NCBI RefSeq assembly: GCF_004803635.1
Contig: NZ_SSWX01000002.1
Location: 1-64,000, forward strand
From: Lampropedia aestuarii
GTDB lineage: Bacteria; Pseudomonadota; Gammaproteobacteria; Burkholderiales; Burkholderiaceae_C
Direction: 5' to 3'
Length of the DNA stretch: 64,000 nt
Under the pieces are notes generated by a model, which worked only from the letters and a program-made list of their open reading frames with translations, was not told the origin of the DNA and ran no database searches. Made by a program: the position numbers and the translations under genes. Of this stretch, positions 8,476 through 17,762 are shown piece by piece (the first letter of the stretch is position 1; each line of letters begins with the position of its first letter).

Positions 8476-9267
8476 TCACACCTCAATCAGCCAATCTGCT
8501 CGGTAGGCCTGTCTTTCCTCTGGCTTTGGATAGCCGACCGGGTTGGCCATAACGTGGCAGCCCTGCTGCACATAGTCGAGGTGGCAGTGCAAATGGCCAT
8601 GCAACCAGGTGTCAACGAAGGGCAATAAATCGTCCCAGGCATTGCAAAAGCCAGCCGTACCGGGCACGAGGCCATAGCGCGGATCGGCACTCAACAGCGA
8701 GGGTGCGAAATGGCTGACCACGACCGTTTTGCCATCAAAGGGCTGCGCCAACTGCGCTTGCAGCCATTGGCGCGATTGCAAAGCCAGTGTGCGTATTTGC
8801 CGCGCTAAAAAAGGCTGGCCACGCCGGCTGATGTGCATGCGTGGCAAGTAGAAATTGGCGGCCCGCATGGCTTTGCGTCGCTGCACTTGGCGCACCAGCG
8901 CATTGTCTGTGGGTTTGACCAAGGCATCAAAGTCAGCCCATAGCGTGCTGCCCAGCCAGCGGATTCCGCCGAGCACTACACACTGCCGATCGAGCCACGT
9001 AATGCCCCACTGCGCGCAAGCGAGTTGTAGCTGGAGGTAGGTCTGGTCGTAGTCGCCATCGTCAAACTCATGGTTACCCGGCACATACAGCACAGGCACG
9101 GGCCAGCCTTTGAGCGGCGAGAAATAATCCAAGCCAAAATGGCCACCCTGAAAATGCCGCGACGCCAGATCACCTGCCAACACCAACAGCTCAGCGCCTG
9201 GCAAAGGCCGGGGCACAAACAGCGGGTCACTGTCCCAGTGCAGATCCGATATCAGCTGTATACGCAT
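8476..9267 (-). CDS. calcineurin-like metallophosphoesterase
   Basis: A 263-residue protein counted from ATG at 9267 (the TTG at 9285 only adds six residues before the conserved MRIQLISDLH). Metal-ligand motifs of the family are in order: ISDLHWDSD (DxH), LVLAGDLA (GD), PGNHEFDDGDYD (GNHE), VVSHFAPS (SH), and HGHLHCHLDY (GHxH). These build the two-metal site of Ser/Thr-phosphatase-like phosphoesterases. The substrate is unknown; such proteins include UDP-sugar and nucleotide hydrolases. It is the last gene of a probable proS, lytic transglycosylase, phosphoesterase operon (24-base gap upstream). Confidence 0.85.
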   Translation of the reverse strand: MRIQLISDLHWDSDPLFVPRPLPGAELLVLAGDLASRHFQGGHFGLDYFSPLKGWPVPVLYVPGNHEFDDGDYDQTYLQLQLACAQWGITWLDRQCVVLGGIRWLGSTLWADFDALVKPTDNALVRQVQRRKAMRAANFYLPRMHISRRGQPFLARQIRTLALQSRQWLQAQLAQPFDGKTVVVSHFAPSLLSADPRYGLVPGTAGFCNAWDDLLPFVDTWLHGHLHCHLDYVQQGCHVMANPVGYPKPEERQAYRADWLIEV

Positions 9268-9291
9268 GGCAATCGGTGGTGTCAACGTGCA

Positions 9292-10080
9292 TTACGCATC
9301 GTCATTGGACTGCACTACGGCAGCAGGCAGAGCTGCATCCGAGGCACGATGATCCAACTGCGCAAGACCTGAGGCGGCAGGAGCTGGTGGGTTTGCGGCA
9401 GGTGTGGCTGCACCGGCCTGGTGCACAGGTTCCCCAGGATCGTCAAACTCCCAAAAACGCTGCGCGGCAAACACCGCATTGGGGTAGGTTGCACGACCAC
9501 GGCTGCCGTTGTAGCGGCCTAAAGCCATGAAAAGATCGCCTTTTTCAATGTCCAGGTAATGGCGCAAAATCACATTACCAAAGCGTAAATTGGTCTGCAT
9601 GTGAAACAGCTTTGCCGCGTCGTCATCCCCAATCACCCGCGTCCAAAATGGCATGATTTGCATGAAGCCGCGCGCGCCCGCATACGAGATCACATGCTTG
9701 CGAAAGCCGCTCTCAACCTGGATCAGGCCCAGCACCATCGCGGTATCCAAACCCGCGCGCTTGCTCTCATACCAGACCGTTTGCAAAAACTCATGGCGCA
9801 AGCCAACATTGGGCATGCGCTTGGCCAATTTGTCACTGGTGGCTGTGAGCCATCGCAGATAAGCCAGGCGGCTGGCCGTATCCACGAAAATAGGCTCTGG
9901 CGGCGTCGCATTGGCAATTGCCGCCTGCAAGGCCGAGCGCACCGAATCGACCAAGGGCTCTTCCAACTGCTGGGCCTGCACATGCGGTGCAGCCGCCAAG
10001 AGCAAGCACAAAGCACCTGCAACACACCGCTGTTTAAGTCGCGCGCGTGCCTGGGCCTTGTTGAGATGAGAATTTGCCAT
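9292..10080 (-). CDS. soluble lytic transglycosylase, SLT domain
   Basis: The start at 10080 gives a signal peptide: charged N-terminus, then a hydrophobic segment (CVAGALCLLLAAAPHVQA) ending in a signal peptidase I-like AQA site. The SLT domain runs from about residue 100 to 210 with the catalytic Glu in IQVESGF, then YAGARGFMQIMPFW, and ALGRYNGSRG near the end. The enzyme cleaves peptidoglycan glycan strands to 1,6-anhydro-muropeptides in the periplasm. A disordered Ala/Pro-rich tail follows. It lies 38 bases after proS on the same strand. Confidence 0.88.
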   Translation of the reverse strand: MANSHLNKAQARARLKQRCVAGALCLLLAAAPHVQAQQLEEPLVDSVRSALQAAIANATPPEPIFVDTASRLAYLRWLTATSDKLAKRMPNVGLRHEFLQTVWYESKRAGLDTAMVLGLIQVESGFRKHVISYAGARGFMQIMPFWTRVIGDDDAAKLFHMQTNLRFGNVILRHYLDIEKGDLFMALGRYNGSRGRATYPNAVFAAQRFWEFDDPGEPVHQAGAATPAANPPAPAASGLAQLDHRASDAALPAAVVQSNDDA

Positions 10081-10118
10081 AAGACGTGCCTGATGCAATG
10101 CCCGGGGTGGTCCTGAAG

Positions 10119-11864
10119 TTAATAAACACCTTGCTCGCGCAAGAATGCGTCAACATGGTCTAAAGCCACTTTTTGCGACTCGGTTTGGCGGCGGTGTTGG
10201 TACTCCAACTGGCCTTCATTGAGGTTGCGCTCCGAAATAACGACACGATGCGGCACGCCAATCAACTCCCAGTCAGCAAACATCGCACCTGGCCGGCCGC
10301 CTCGGTCATCCAAAATGACATCAACACCAGCAGCTAGCAATTGCGCATGCAAACGCTCAGCTGCGGCTTGTACAGCCTCACTGCGGTCCATGGCAATTGG
10401 GCAGATCACCAAAGTAAACGGTGCAATGGCATCGGGCCAGATAATGCCGCGCTCGTCGTGGTTTTGCTCGACCGCAGCAGCCGGCAGGCGCGAGACGCCA
10501 ATGCCATAGCAGCCCATTTCAAAGAATGCGGGCTTGCCGTTGACATCCAAGAAGGTCGCATTCATGGCCTTGCTGTACTTGGTGCCCAAATAAAAGATAT
10601 GGCCCACTTCAATGCCGCGCTCAATCGCCAGCACACCTTTGCCATCGGGCGAGCGGTCACCTGCCACCACATTGCGCAGATCGGCTACCAGATCAGGTTC
10701 TGGCAAATCACGGCCCCAGTTCACGCCTGTGTAGTGGAAATCCACCTCGTTGGCGCCACACACCCAGTCGCTGAGCACAGCAACATCGCGGTCAGCAATG
10801 ATTTTGACCGGCTTCAACAAACCGACGGGGCCCAAGTAACCTGGCTTGGCACCAAAGTGCTCGAGAATTTCAGCTTCGCTGGCAAAGCGGAAGCCAGCAT
10901 TCAATCCTTCAATCTTGCTGACCTTGACCTCGTTCATGTCATGGTCGCCGCGCAGCAACAGCAGCCAAATCTGCACACCCGCTGGCTCGCCTGCATCATC
11001 GAGCAGCTCGGTTGCCAACACCAGTGACTTCACCGTATTCTGCAAGGGAATAGCCAACAGCTCAGCCACATCGGCGCAGGTGCTTTTGCCTGGCGTCGGT
11101 GTTTTCGTCAACGCAGCTGCTGCGGCTGGACGCGGCTCAGTTGGGGCCAGCGCCTCGGCTTTTTCGATGTTGGCGGCGTAATCGCTCTCAGGACAATAGA
11201 TGATCGCATCTTCGCCAGTTGCGGCAATCACTTGAAACTCTTCACTCAAGTCACCACCAATGGCGCCACTATCGGCAGCGACCGCGCGGTATTTCAAACC
11301 AAAGCGGTCAAAAATCTCGCGGTAGGCTTGGCGCATGGTTTGGTAGCTGATTTGCGCGGCAGCCGGGTCTTTGTCGAAGCTGTAGGCGTCTTTCATGATG
11401 AACTCACGCCCACGCATCAGACCAAAGCGCGGGCGGCGCTCGTCGCGGAACTTGGTTTGAATTTGGTAGAAATTCACCGGCAGTTGTTTGTAACTGCGCA
11501 ATTCATTGCGCGCCACATCGGTCACCACCTCTTCACTGGTTGGCTGAATCACAAAATCGCGTTCATGGCGGTCTTTCACACGCAGCAATTCCGCGCCCAT
11601 TTTTTCAAAACGACCAGTTTCCTGCCACAACTCACCAGGCTGGATCACCGGCATGCTCATCTCGACCGCATGGGCACGGTTCATTTCTTCGCGCACAATC
11701 GCCTCGACCTTGTGCAAAACCCGCAGGCCCATTGGCATGTAGTTATAAATACCTGCACTGACCTTGCGGATCAGGCCTGCGCGCATCATCAACTGGTGGC
11801 TGACCACTTCCGCATCGGCAGGGGCTTCTTTATAGGTGGAGACGAAGAAATTCGAGGCTTTCAT
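10119..11864 (-). CDS. proS: prolyl-tRNA synthetase
   Basis: 581 residues, class II aminoacyl-tRNA synthetase of the bacterial type. Motif 1 (around [16 protein letters not shown]), motif 2 ([25 protein letters not shown]) and motif 3 ([14 protein letters not shown]) are visible. The insertion (editing) domain between motifs 2 and 3, including the YLGPVGL and ADRDV segments, is present, so mischarged Ala-tRNA(Pro) can be hydrolysed. The C-terminal anticodon-binding domain ends in [10 protein letters not shown]. It heads a minus-strand operon and is divergent from rppH, an arrangement seen in other Burkholderiales. Confidence 0.96.
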   Translation of the reverse strand: MKASNFFVSTYKEAPADAEVVSHQLMMRAGLIRKVSAGIYNYMPMGLRVLHKVEAIVREEMNRAHAVEMSMPVIQPGELWQETGRFEKMGAELLRVKDRHERDFVIQPTSEEVVTDVARNELRSYKQLPVNFYQIQTKFRDERRPRFGLMRGREFIMKDAYSFDKDPAAAQISYQTMRQAYREIFDRFGLKYRAVAADSGAIGGDLSEEFQVIAATGEDAIIYCPESDYAANIEKAEALAPTEPRPAAAAALTKTPTPGKSTCADVAELLAIPLQNTVKSLVLATELLDDAGEPAGVQIWLLLLRGDHDMNEVKVSKIEGLNAGFRFASEAEILEHFGAKPGYLGPVGLLKPVKIIADRDVAVLSDWVCGANEVDFHYTGVNWGRDLPEPDLVADLRNVVAGDRSPDGKGVLAIERGIEVGHIFYLGTKYSKAMNATFLDVNGKPAFFEMGCYGIGVSRLPAAAVEQNHDERGIIWPDAIAPFTLVICPIAMDRSEAVQAAAERLHAQLLAAGVDVILDDRGGRPGAMFADWELIGVPHRVVISERNLNEGQLEYQHRRQTESQKVALDHVDAFLREQGVY

Positions 11865-11930
11865 GGAGACCTAAGCCGTCAATTAAAACGGCAAATCAAT
11901 GTGTTGGAGCTGCTCTTGGCCATTCGCCCA

Positions 11931-11959
11931 TTGGCTTAATGGGTCTATCGCGGCATAAT
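11931..11959 (+). promoter_or_regulatory. putative sigma-70 promoter of rppH
   Basis: TTGGCT (11931-11936) and CATAAT (11954-11959) are spaced by exactly 17 bases and lie 29 bases before the rppH ATG. The match to TTGACA/TATAAT is 4 of 6 and 5 of 6. Confidence 0.45.
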
Positions 11960-11987
11960 AAGGGCAATTAAAAATTAAGGTGCAATT

Positions 11988-12692
11988 ATGCTTGACAGAG
12001 AAGGCTTTAGGCCAAATGTCGGCATCATATTGCTCAACCAGCGAAATCAGGTTTTCTGGGGCAAACGTATCAGAACACACAGTTGGCAATTCCCGCAAGG
12101 TGGGATTGACCGAGGCGAGCGGCCTGAACAGGCCATGTTTCGCGAACTGCATGAAGAGGTGGGCTTACACCCCCACCACGTTCGAATCATTGCCCGAACC
12201 CGAGACTGGTTGCGCTATGAGGTGCCAGACCGATTCATTCGCCGTGATGCCAGGGGCCATTACAAGGGGCAAAAGCAGATTTGGTATTTGCTGCAGTTAG
12301 TAGGCAATGACTGGGATTTGAATTTGCGTGCCACCGACCATCCGGAATTTGACGCTTGGCGTTGGAATGATTATTGGGTGCCACTGGATGTGGTGGTGGA
12401 GTTCAAGCGAGGCGTGTACGAAATGGCCTTGACTGAGCTGTCTCGCTTTATCCCTAGAAATGAAGCACGCAACCGGTATCTGCGCGGGGGCTTCAGATCC
12501 AACCACAAAGGCTTGTCGTCTCCAGCCTCTGTCCACGAGGACTTGCAGCAAGCGCCTGAGGGGCATCCACAAGTGCTGAGAATGCGCAACCCGCTGATGC
12601 CGCGCACCAACTCTTTGCTGGTCAATAGCCATGTGGACTTGCCGCCCGGTGCCAGTTTTGACCCAGACCCCGGCCGCAACAACAATGCATAA
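11988..12692 (+). CDS. rppH: RNA 5'-pyrophosphohydrolase
   Basis: A 234-residue Nudix hydrolase that removes pyrophosphate from triphosphorylated mRNA 5' ends and so opens the way to RNase E decay. The N-terminus [17 protein letters not shown] is typical. The Nudix box is [23 protein letters not shown], with the REL-EE core, at about residues 37-59. WYLL and EFDAWRW segments follow. The Nudix domain ends near residue 160; the extra, low-complexity 70 residues are usual in Burkholderiales orthologues and absent in E. coli. Confidence 0.93.
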   Translation: MLDREGFRPNVGIILLNQRNQVFWGKRIRTHSWQFPQGGIDRGERPEQAMFRELHEEVGLHPHHVRIIARTRDWLRYEVPDRFIRRDARGHYKGQKQIWYLLQLVGNDWDLNLRATDHPEFDAWRWNDYWVPLDVVVEFKRGVYEMALTELSRFIPRNEARNRYLRGGFRSNHKGLSSPASVHEDLQQAPEGHPQVLRMRNPLMPRTNSLLVNSHVDLPPGASFDPDPGRNNNA

Positions 12693-12726
12693 GCAGTTAG
12701 GCCAACCAAGCCCATATTGCCAACTG

Positions 12727-12766
12727 AAAAAAGCCATGTGAGAAAACTGTCTCACATGGCTTTTTT
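12727..12766. terminator. bidirectional terminator between rppH and the metal ATPase gene
   Basis: A 17-bp perfect stem (12727-12743 with 12750-12766) around a 6-base loop, starting with six A and ending with six T, so it can work on both strands for the convergent genes. Confidence 0.92.
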
Positions 12767-12778
12767 CATGCAGTGGGC

Positions 12779-15022
12779 TCAAGCGGTCGATTGTGCAGAT
12801 ACCGCATCAGAAGCTTGCGCCGCAGCAGCACTGGCAACAGCGGCCTCCCCGACCGGCGCACTGGACTTGTCGCTGCGCAGCCGCATGCCGTTGGCAACCA
12901 CCAGCAAACTGATGCCCAAGTCGGCCACGACAGCCATCCACATGGTCGCCATGCCTGCGACGGCCAACGCCAGGAAGATGGCTTTACCTGCCAGCGCCAA
13001 CACAATGTTTTGCCAGACAACAAAATGGGTTTTGCGCGCCAGGCGGAAAACACCTGGCAGGCCGCGCAAATTGCCACTCATCAGCACCACATCGGCGGTC
13101 TCGGCAGCAATATCCGTACCGTGGATGCCTCCAATGGCAATGCCCAAATTGGCTTGTGCCAAAGCTGGCGCATCATTGATGCCATCGCCAATCATGGCGG
13201 TAGGGGTTTGTTTGCTGTAAGCGGCAATCGCATCCAATTTGTCTTGTGGCAACAGGCCGCCTTGCGCTTTGGCAATGCCGATTTGCGAGGCGATGTATTG
13301 CGCAGCCGCAGGACTATCACCACTGAGCATCGCCGTTTGCATACCAGCTTGTTGCAAACTTTGTACCACCAGCGGCGCCTCGGCCCTCACTGTGTCCGTG
13401 ACTGCGAACAGTCCGACAATGTGCTCGTCTGCGGCCAAAGCGGTCACCGAAAAACCTTGATTGCGCCATTGCTCAACCTGCGCAGTCGCCTCAGCAGCCA
13501 CGCTCGCCTGCGCAGCTTGCTGCAACCAATGCAGGCTGCCTAAACGCCAAGTACGGCCTTGCCACTGCCCGCTCATGCCAGAGCCTGGCGCTTCTTGCAC
13601 AGCCAGGGCGGCATAGTCCGAAGCGGTCCACGCGCCAGCTTGCGACTGCAAGCCTTGTGCAATGGCCGTGGACACCGGATGCTTGGAATGCGATGCCAGT
13701 GCATAAGCCAAATGGCTGATCAATGCGCCATCAACACCGTCTTGACCAGCCTGGCTGGTGGGCAAGGCTTGCCAATTGTGCAGTTGGGGCTTGCCTTCAG
13801 TGAGCGTGCCCGTCTTATCGAATGCGATCAGTGCAATTTGGCGTGCTTTCTCCAGCGCTTGCCCACCTTTGAACAATACGCCTTGCTTGGCCGCATTGCC
13901 CAGTGAGCTGACCATCGCCACCGGGGTGGCAATCACCAAAGCGCAAGGGCAGGCAATCACCAGCAAAGCCAGCGCACGGTAAATCGCATCCATCCAGGCC
14001 CAACCAAACGCCAAAGGCAGCACCAAAGCAACCAACAAAGCCAACACCATCACAATCGGCGTATAGATCTGCGCGAAGCGATCCACTGTGCGCTGGATAG
14101 GTGCTTTGGCTTGCTGCGAACGCTCAACCATCTCGACAATCCGGTCCAGCAGCGTTTTGCCAGCCTCACCAGTGACCCGCATTACGATCGTGCCCGTAGT
14201 ATTGATACTGCCAGCAAACAACACATCTCCCGTGCTTTTGTCAACAGGCGTGCTCTCACCTGTGATCGGGGCCTGGTTTACCGCGCTTTGCCCATTGAGC
14301 ACTTCCCCGTCCAGAGCGATGCGTTCGCCAGCGGCCACACGCAGTTGATCGTCTGGCTGGACATCTCGCACGTTGACCTCCTGGGTGCGGCCATCAGCAA
14401 ATACCTTCAACACGGTTTGCGGCATCGTCACCATCAACTCACGCACTGCATTGCGTGCTCGCTCCATTGACGCGTCTTCTAATTTTTCAGCCGCGACAAA
14501 CAAGGCCATCACCATGGCGGCCTCGGCCCACTGACCAATCAGAAACGCCCCGGTCACGGCCACAGCCATCAAAGCGAGGATATTGAGCTGGCCACGCAGC
14601 AACGATTTCAAGCCCGACTGGTACACGCCAAAGCCTGCCATGACAATCGCCACGGCAGCCAAACCCATGCTCGCCCCCCTGACTGCAGCCGAGTCGCCAA
14701 GCAACATATGCAGCAATTCGGCTGACAAACCCAGCACCAGAGCCAAGCTCACACGCCACCATGGCGCCAAATCGCCATGGTCGTGGTCATCATGGTCAGA
14801 ACCACCTGCTTCACCACCATGGTCGTGATCGTGGCCCTGTTGACTATTGCCTTGCTGCGCCTTCTTTTTGCCACCCAACTGGAGAAATGGCGTGGTGGTG
14901 CAGCTGCCACAGCCAGCAGCGGTGCTGCGCGCGTCTTGCAGCTCGGCCTGCGCTTGCCCTTCTTCGCTGACAGGCCGACGCCGATGGTGGTGATGGTGAT
15001 GGTTACTTTTTGTCTGTTTCAT
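12779..15022 (-). CDS. cadA: P1B-type heavy-metal translocating ATPase (Zn/Cd/Pb type)
   Basis: 747 residues. The first 100 residues are metal-ligand rich: a natural run of six His at 9-14, a CGSC motif near 38, and His/Asp clusters (HDHDH, DHDDHDHGD) instead of a full HMA domain. Then come the P-type core: two leading helices, actuator TGES, membrane metal site CPC in IACPCALVIATP, phosphorylation site DKTGTLT, and GDGINDAPAL. The CPC site and the adjacent CadR-like regulator point to efflux of Zn2+, Cd2+ or Pb2+. Expression is probably induced by the divergent regulator through the operator at 15058-15088. The symbol is a family name; zntA would be equally fair. Confidence 0.9.
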   Translation of the reverse strand: MKQTKSNHHHHHHRRRPVSEEGQAQAELQDARSTAAGCGSCTTTPFLQLGGKKKAQQGNSQQGHDHDHGGEAGGSDHDDHDHGDLAPWWRVSLALVLGLSAELLHMLLGDSAAVRGASMGLAAVAIVMAGFGVYQSGLKSLLRGQLNILALMAVAVTGAFLIGQWAEAAMVMALFVAAEKLEDASMERARNAVRELMVTMPQTVLKVFADGRTQEVNVRDVQPDDQLRVAAGERIALDGEVLNGQSAVNQAPITGESTPVDKSTGDVLFAGSINTTGTIVMRVTGEAGKTLLDRIVEMVERSQQAKAPIQRTVDRFAQIYTPIVMVLALLVALVLPLAFGWAWMDAIYRALALLVIACPCALVIATPVAMVSSLGNAAKQGVLFKGGQALEKARQIALIAFDKTGTLTEGKPQLHNWQALPTSQAGQDGVDGALISHLAYALASHSKHPVSTAIAQGLQSQAGAWTASDYAALAVQEAPGSGMSGQWQGRTWRLGSLHWLQQAAQASVAAEATAQVEQWRNQGFSVTALAADEHIVGLFAVTDTVRAEAPLVVQSLQQAGMQTAMLSGDSPAAAQYIASQIGIAKAQGGLLPQDKLDAIAAYSKQTPTAMIGDGINDAPALAQANLGIAIGGIHGTDIAAETADVVLMSGNLRGLPGVFRLARKTHFVVWQNIVLALAGKAIFLALAVAGMATMWMAVVADLGISLLVVANGMRLRSDKSSAPVGEAAVASAAAAQASDAVSAQSTA

Positions 15023-15057
15023 GGAAACGCTCCCGCTGCTTTGGAATCAATGAGAGA

Positions 15058-15088
15058 ATTAAAAACATTGAAGCAGCTTTAATGTCAA
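15058..15088 (-). promoter_or_regulatory. MerR-type promoter/operator of the metal ATPase gene
   Basis: On the minus strand TTGACA (15083-15088) and TTTAAT (15058-15063) are separated by 19 bases, the overlong spacer typical of MerR-activated promoters. The spacer carries an imperfect dyad CATTAAAGC-T-GCTTCAATG (15066-15084), where a CadR/PbrR dimer would bind and untwist the DNA when metal is present. It lies about 40 bases before the ATPase start. Confidence 0.8.
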
Positions 15089-15259
15089 GCCCCCATATCC
15101 ACTGTGCATTGGCCTTATAGACCACAATGCGCTAAGAGCTACGCCACGATAGAAGACGCGCGTCCCAGTTTGCGACGGCCCTCAATTACGAACAAGTGTC
15201 AATGTAGCCAAACTGCGTCTGTATGCCGGTAGCAAACGGGGTTTTGCAAGGATTTCACC

Positions 15260-15733
15260 ATGAGCCCTCTTTCCCAAACGCCGCAATTTCGCATTGGCGA
15301 GGCGGCCCAAAAAAGCGGCGTCTCGACCGCCAATATTCGCCACTATGAACGCGAAGGTTTACTGCCAGCCGCCATCCGCGCAGACAATGGCTATCGTTTC
15401 TATAGTGAAGACGACATCCACCAACTACGCTTGATTCGACTGACGCGCTCGCTGGACATGTCGGCAGAAGAAATCCGACAAATCATCCATTTGGATGGCT
15501 CGAGCGCCGAGGCATGCGAGCAGGCATCACACACCATCGCCCAGCATTTGAGCCATGTGCGCGAACGCATTGCAGAGCTCTCGCAGCTGGAGTTGCGCCT
15601 GCAGTCTTTGCTGCACGCTTGCAACGGCCAGGCAACGACTTGTCAAATCATTGAAACCTTGCACCAGCAAGCCAATACACTGCAAGCGCATGAAAATGCT
15701 GCGCAGGCCAGTGCCCGCCCTAGGCATGTTTGA
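15260..15733 (+). CDS. cadR: MerR-family metal-responsive regulator, CadR/PbrR type
   Basis: 157 residues. The N-terminal winged helix (FRIGEAAQKSGVSTANIRHYEREGLL) is followed by the long dimerisation helix. Cys residues sit at the usual metal-site places: one in EACEQA (about 78) and a pair in HACNGQATTC (about 113 and 120), the pattern of Cd(II)/Pb(II) sensors such as CadR and PbrR. After the metal loop comes a short tail with His. It is divergent from the metal ATPase, whose promoter it very likely controls. Confidence 0.88.
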   Translation: MSPLSQTPQFRIGEAAQKSGVSTANIRHYEREGLLPAAIRADNGYRFYSEDDIHQLRLIRLTRSLDMSAEEIRQIIHLDGSSAEACEQASHTIAQHLSHVRERIAELSQLELRLQSLLHACNGQATTCQIIETLHQQANTLQAHENAAQASARPRHV

Positions 15734-15831
15734 CAGTGCAGGCAGTGCCGACAAGCATTTGGGCCGCAGCTGAATGACGCCATTTATTCACACCATCGCC
15801 ACTGGCAGTTTTTGCACCTCATACGCAGCGC

Positions 15832-16662
15832 ATGAAGCACCCTGAATCTCCCACCGCTTATGTCGACTCACCAACGCATGCCAGTGCGCCGTCTAACAGC
15901 GCGTGGAACCATGCCCAAGAATGGTGGTGGTTGTGGTGGAACAATGCCTATCTGGGCTGCGCCGCCTTGGTACTGCTGTTCACACCCGACCGGAATTGGT
16001 TATCGACCGCGCGGGTTGTGATCTTGCATACCTACCTGCGGCTGCGCTGGGCATTATTGGTTTTCGTCTTCATCATGGCCATGACGAACACCGTGATTAC
16101 CGCAATTGTCTCGAAAACACTGGCCCAGTTCGGCATGGGCACTTTGGCCTCGACACTGATGATTAGGGTCATGCTGGTTGAGGCCATTCCGATTGTGGCC
16201 GCTTTGACTATCGCCATCAAACTCAGCATCCCATTGGGCGCAGAGCTGTCCGACTTGCGCCGCAGCCGCCATCTCAACCGCTTGCATGATGCCGGCCTGG
16301 ATGCTTACCGTATGGAGTTCTTGCCACGCTTGCTGATGGGCATTTATGGCGTGGTGATGTTCTCGGTGATGGGCAGCGCCGTGGTCGTGCTGACGCTGTA
16401 CCAGGGGCTGTATGGCTTCACTTCGGCTGGTTATGACTCGTTCACCAATATTTTCTCCCGGGTCATGACGCCCTATTTCACATTCATTTTTGCGGGCAAA
16501 GCGATTGCGTTTGGTTATATTGTGGCGCTGATCCCCTTGACCTCGGCCTTCTCCAGATCCCGCTTTGGTCTGCGCCGCGATACCGAGTTGCTCACCCTGG
16601 CGCGCATGTTGTTCTTAATCATGGTAGTAGAGGTGTTATCCTTGGTGGTCAACTACTATTGA
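15832..16662 (+). CDS. MlaE-family ABC transporter permease
   Basis: 276 residues, MlaE (DUF140) permease fold: an N-terminal interfacial helix, then about five to six membrane helices, with the family-typical EAIPIVAALTIAIKLSIPLGAELSDLR segment (the conserved Glu and Gly-rich coupling region) and a YxxEFLPRLLMGIYGVVMF stretch. Such permeases pair with an MCE (MlaD) protein and an MlaF ATPase to move phospholipids between the inner and outer membranes. The MCE gene follows, but the ATPase gene that usually sits in these clusters is missing here. A weakly supported start; no strong ribosome binding site. Confidence 0.8.
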   Translation: MKHPESPTAYVDSPTHASAPSNSAWNHAQEWWWLWWNNAYLGCAALVLLFTPDRNWLSTARVVILHTYLRLRWALLVFVFIMAMTNTVITAIVSKTLAQFGMGTLASTLMIRVMLVEAIPIVAALTIAIKLSIPLGAELSDLRRSRHLNRLHDAGLDAYRMEFLPRLLMGIYGVVMFSVMGSAVVVLTLYQGLYGFTSAGYDSFTNIFSRVMTPYFTFIFAGKAIAFGYIVALIPLTSAFSRSRFGLRRDTELLTLARMLFLIMVVEVLSLVVNYY

Positions 16663-16670
16663 AACTGGCT

Positions 16671-16712
16671 CTTAGAACGTGTTTACGATCTAAGAACGTG
16701 TTTGCGATTTTT
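16671..16712. repeat. tandem solo ends of the MITE-like repeat
   Basis: Two direct copies of the terminal repeat of the 8196-8467 element stand head to tail: TTAGAACGTGTTTACGATC (16672-16690) and TAAGAACGTGTTTGCGATT (16691-16709). There is no internal core. They separate the permease gene from the MCE gene. Confidence 0.8.
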
Positions 16713-16748
16713 CTCAGAGCTACACCCACTGCCCCAATCCAAAGCCTG

Positions 16749-17762
16749 ATGAACCACTCTTCATCTCCTCCACAGAACAGCGCGGCTGCAGCGGAATCGT
16801 CCTTGGGAATTCCCTCGCTGAAACCGGTTTCAGGCTTGCACATCAAATCCATGCTGTTGATGGTCATCACCACCATCATGACGATTGGTGCGTTTGGCTA
16901 TGTGCTCTATGCCCGCGGCGTTTTTGAAGAACACCAAACCTTGATCTTGAAAGCCGATGACTCCGAAGGCGTCAGCATCGGCATGGATTTGACCTTCTCA
17001 GGCTTTCCAATTGGCAAAGTACGCCAGATCGAGTTGACCAACGATGGCACGGTGCGCTTTATCATCGACATCCCGACCCGCAATGCGCATCGACTGCGTG
17101 AATCCAGTATCTTCACGATGGTGCGCAACATCTTGGGCTCGACCAGCTTGAAAGCCTACACCAGCGACTGGGACGACCCACCGCTGCCAAATGATGCAGT
17201 GCGTTCGGTGCTGTATGGCGATGCCTCAGCAGAAATCCCCCAGTTGATGGCCTCAGCGCGTGGCCTGATCAACAATCTAACCACGTTGACTGCCTCGGAC
17301 TCCGCCTTGGCCCAAAGTCTGGCCAGCATTGAGGCTCTGAGCACCAATCTTTCGGGCACCGTCAGTGATGGCGGTGTGCTCAAACTGCTAGTGGGCGATG
17401 GCGCGCAACTCAAGCAACTGCAAAATGCGGTGGCCCAGTTGGATACCCTGATGGGCACGCTCAACCGCTTGGCCAGCAATGCGAATCAGCAAGTCTTTGG
17501 CAAGCAAGGCCTGATGGGTGAGACACAGGCAGCGGCGCAGCAACTAACGGCCCTGCTGGCACAAATCCAACAAAGCCTCAAGCAAGTGGATGCGGTGTTG
17601 CGCGATGTCAAAACCATTTCTGGCAACGTCAGCGAATCATCGGATGATCTGGGCGAGCTGCGCAGCAGCATTGAGAGCAATTTGCGCCAAATCGACAGCA
17701 TGGTCGGCGAGCTTCAAAACACCTGGCCATTTGCCAAGGACCACCGTATTCAACTGCCATGA
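16749..17762 (+). CDS. MlaD-family MCE protein (periplasmic lipid-binding)
   Basis: 337 residues from the ATG at 16749; the longer ORF begins inside the repeat and was rejected. One membrane helix (about residues 32-54, LLMVITTIMTIGAFGYVLY) anchors it in the inner membrane. The MCE domain follows (LILKADDSEGVSIGMDLTFSG style; GxxVGxV equivalent FPIGKVRQIEL). From residue 145 to the end is a long helical region with Gln/Ser/Leu heptads, able to form a helical barrel or needle as in PqiB-like MCE proteins. Its stop codon overlaps the start of the next gene (ATGA at 17759). Confidence 0.85.
   Translation: MNHSSSPPQNSAAAAESSLGIPSLKPVSGLHIKSMLLMVITTIMTIGAFGYVLYARGVFEEHQTLILKADDSEGVSIGMDLTFSGFPIGKVRQIELTNDGTVRFIIDIPTRNAHRLRESSIFTMVRNILGSTSLKAYTSDWDDPPLPNDAVRSVLYGDASAEIPQLMASARGLINNLTTLTASDSALAQSLASIEALSTNLSGTVSDGGVLKLLVGDGAQLKQLQNAVAQLDTLMGTLNRLASNANQQVFGKQGLMGETQAAAQQLTALLAQIQQSLKQVDAVLRDVKTISGNVSESSDDLGELRSSIESNLRQIDSMVGELQNTWPFAKDHRIQLP

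Noticed and set aside
14980-15000. Six consecutive His codons, which could look like a vector tag
   Set aside because: They lie in a natural chromosomal context with further His/Asp clusters and no vector sequence around them.
16659-16748. N-terminal extension of the MCE protein
   Set aside because: The extra 30 codons are encoded by the tandem repeat ends; the ATG at 16749 is the natural start before the membrane helix.
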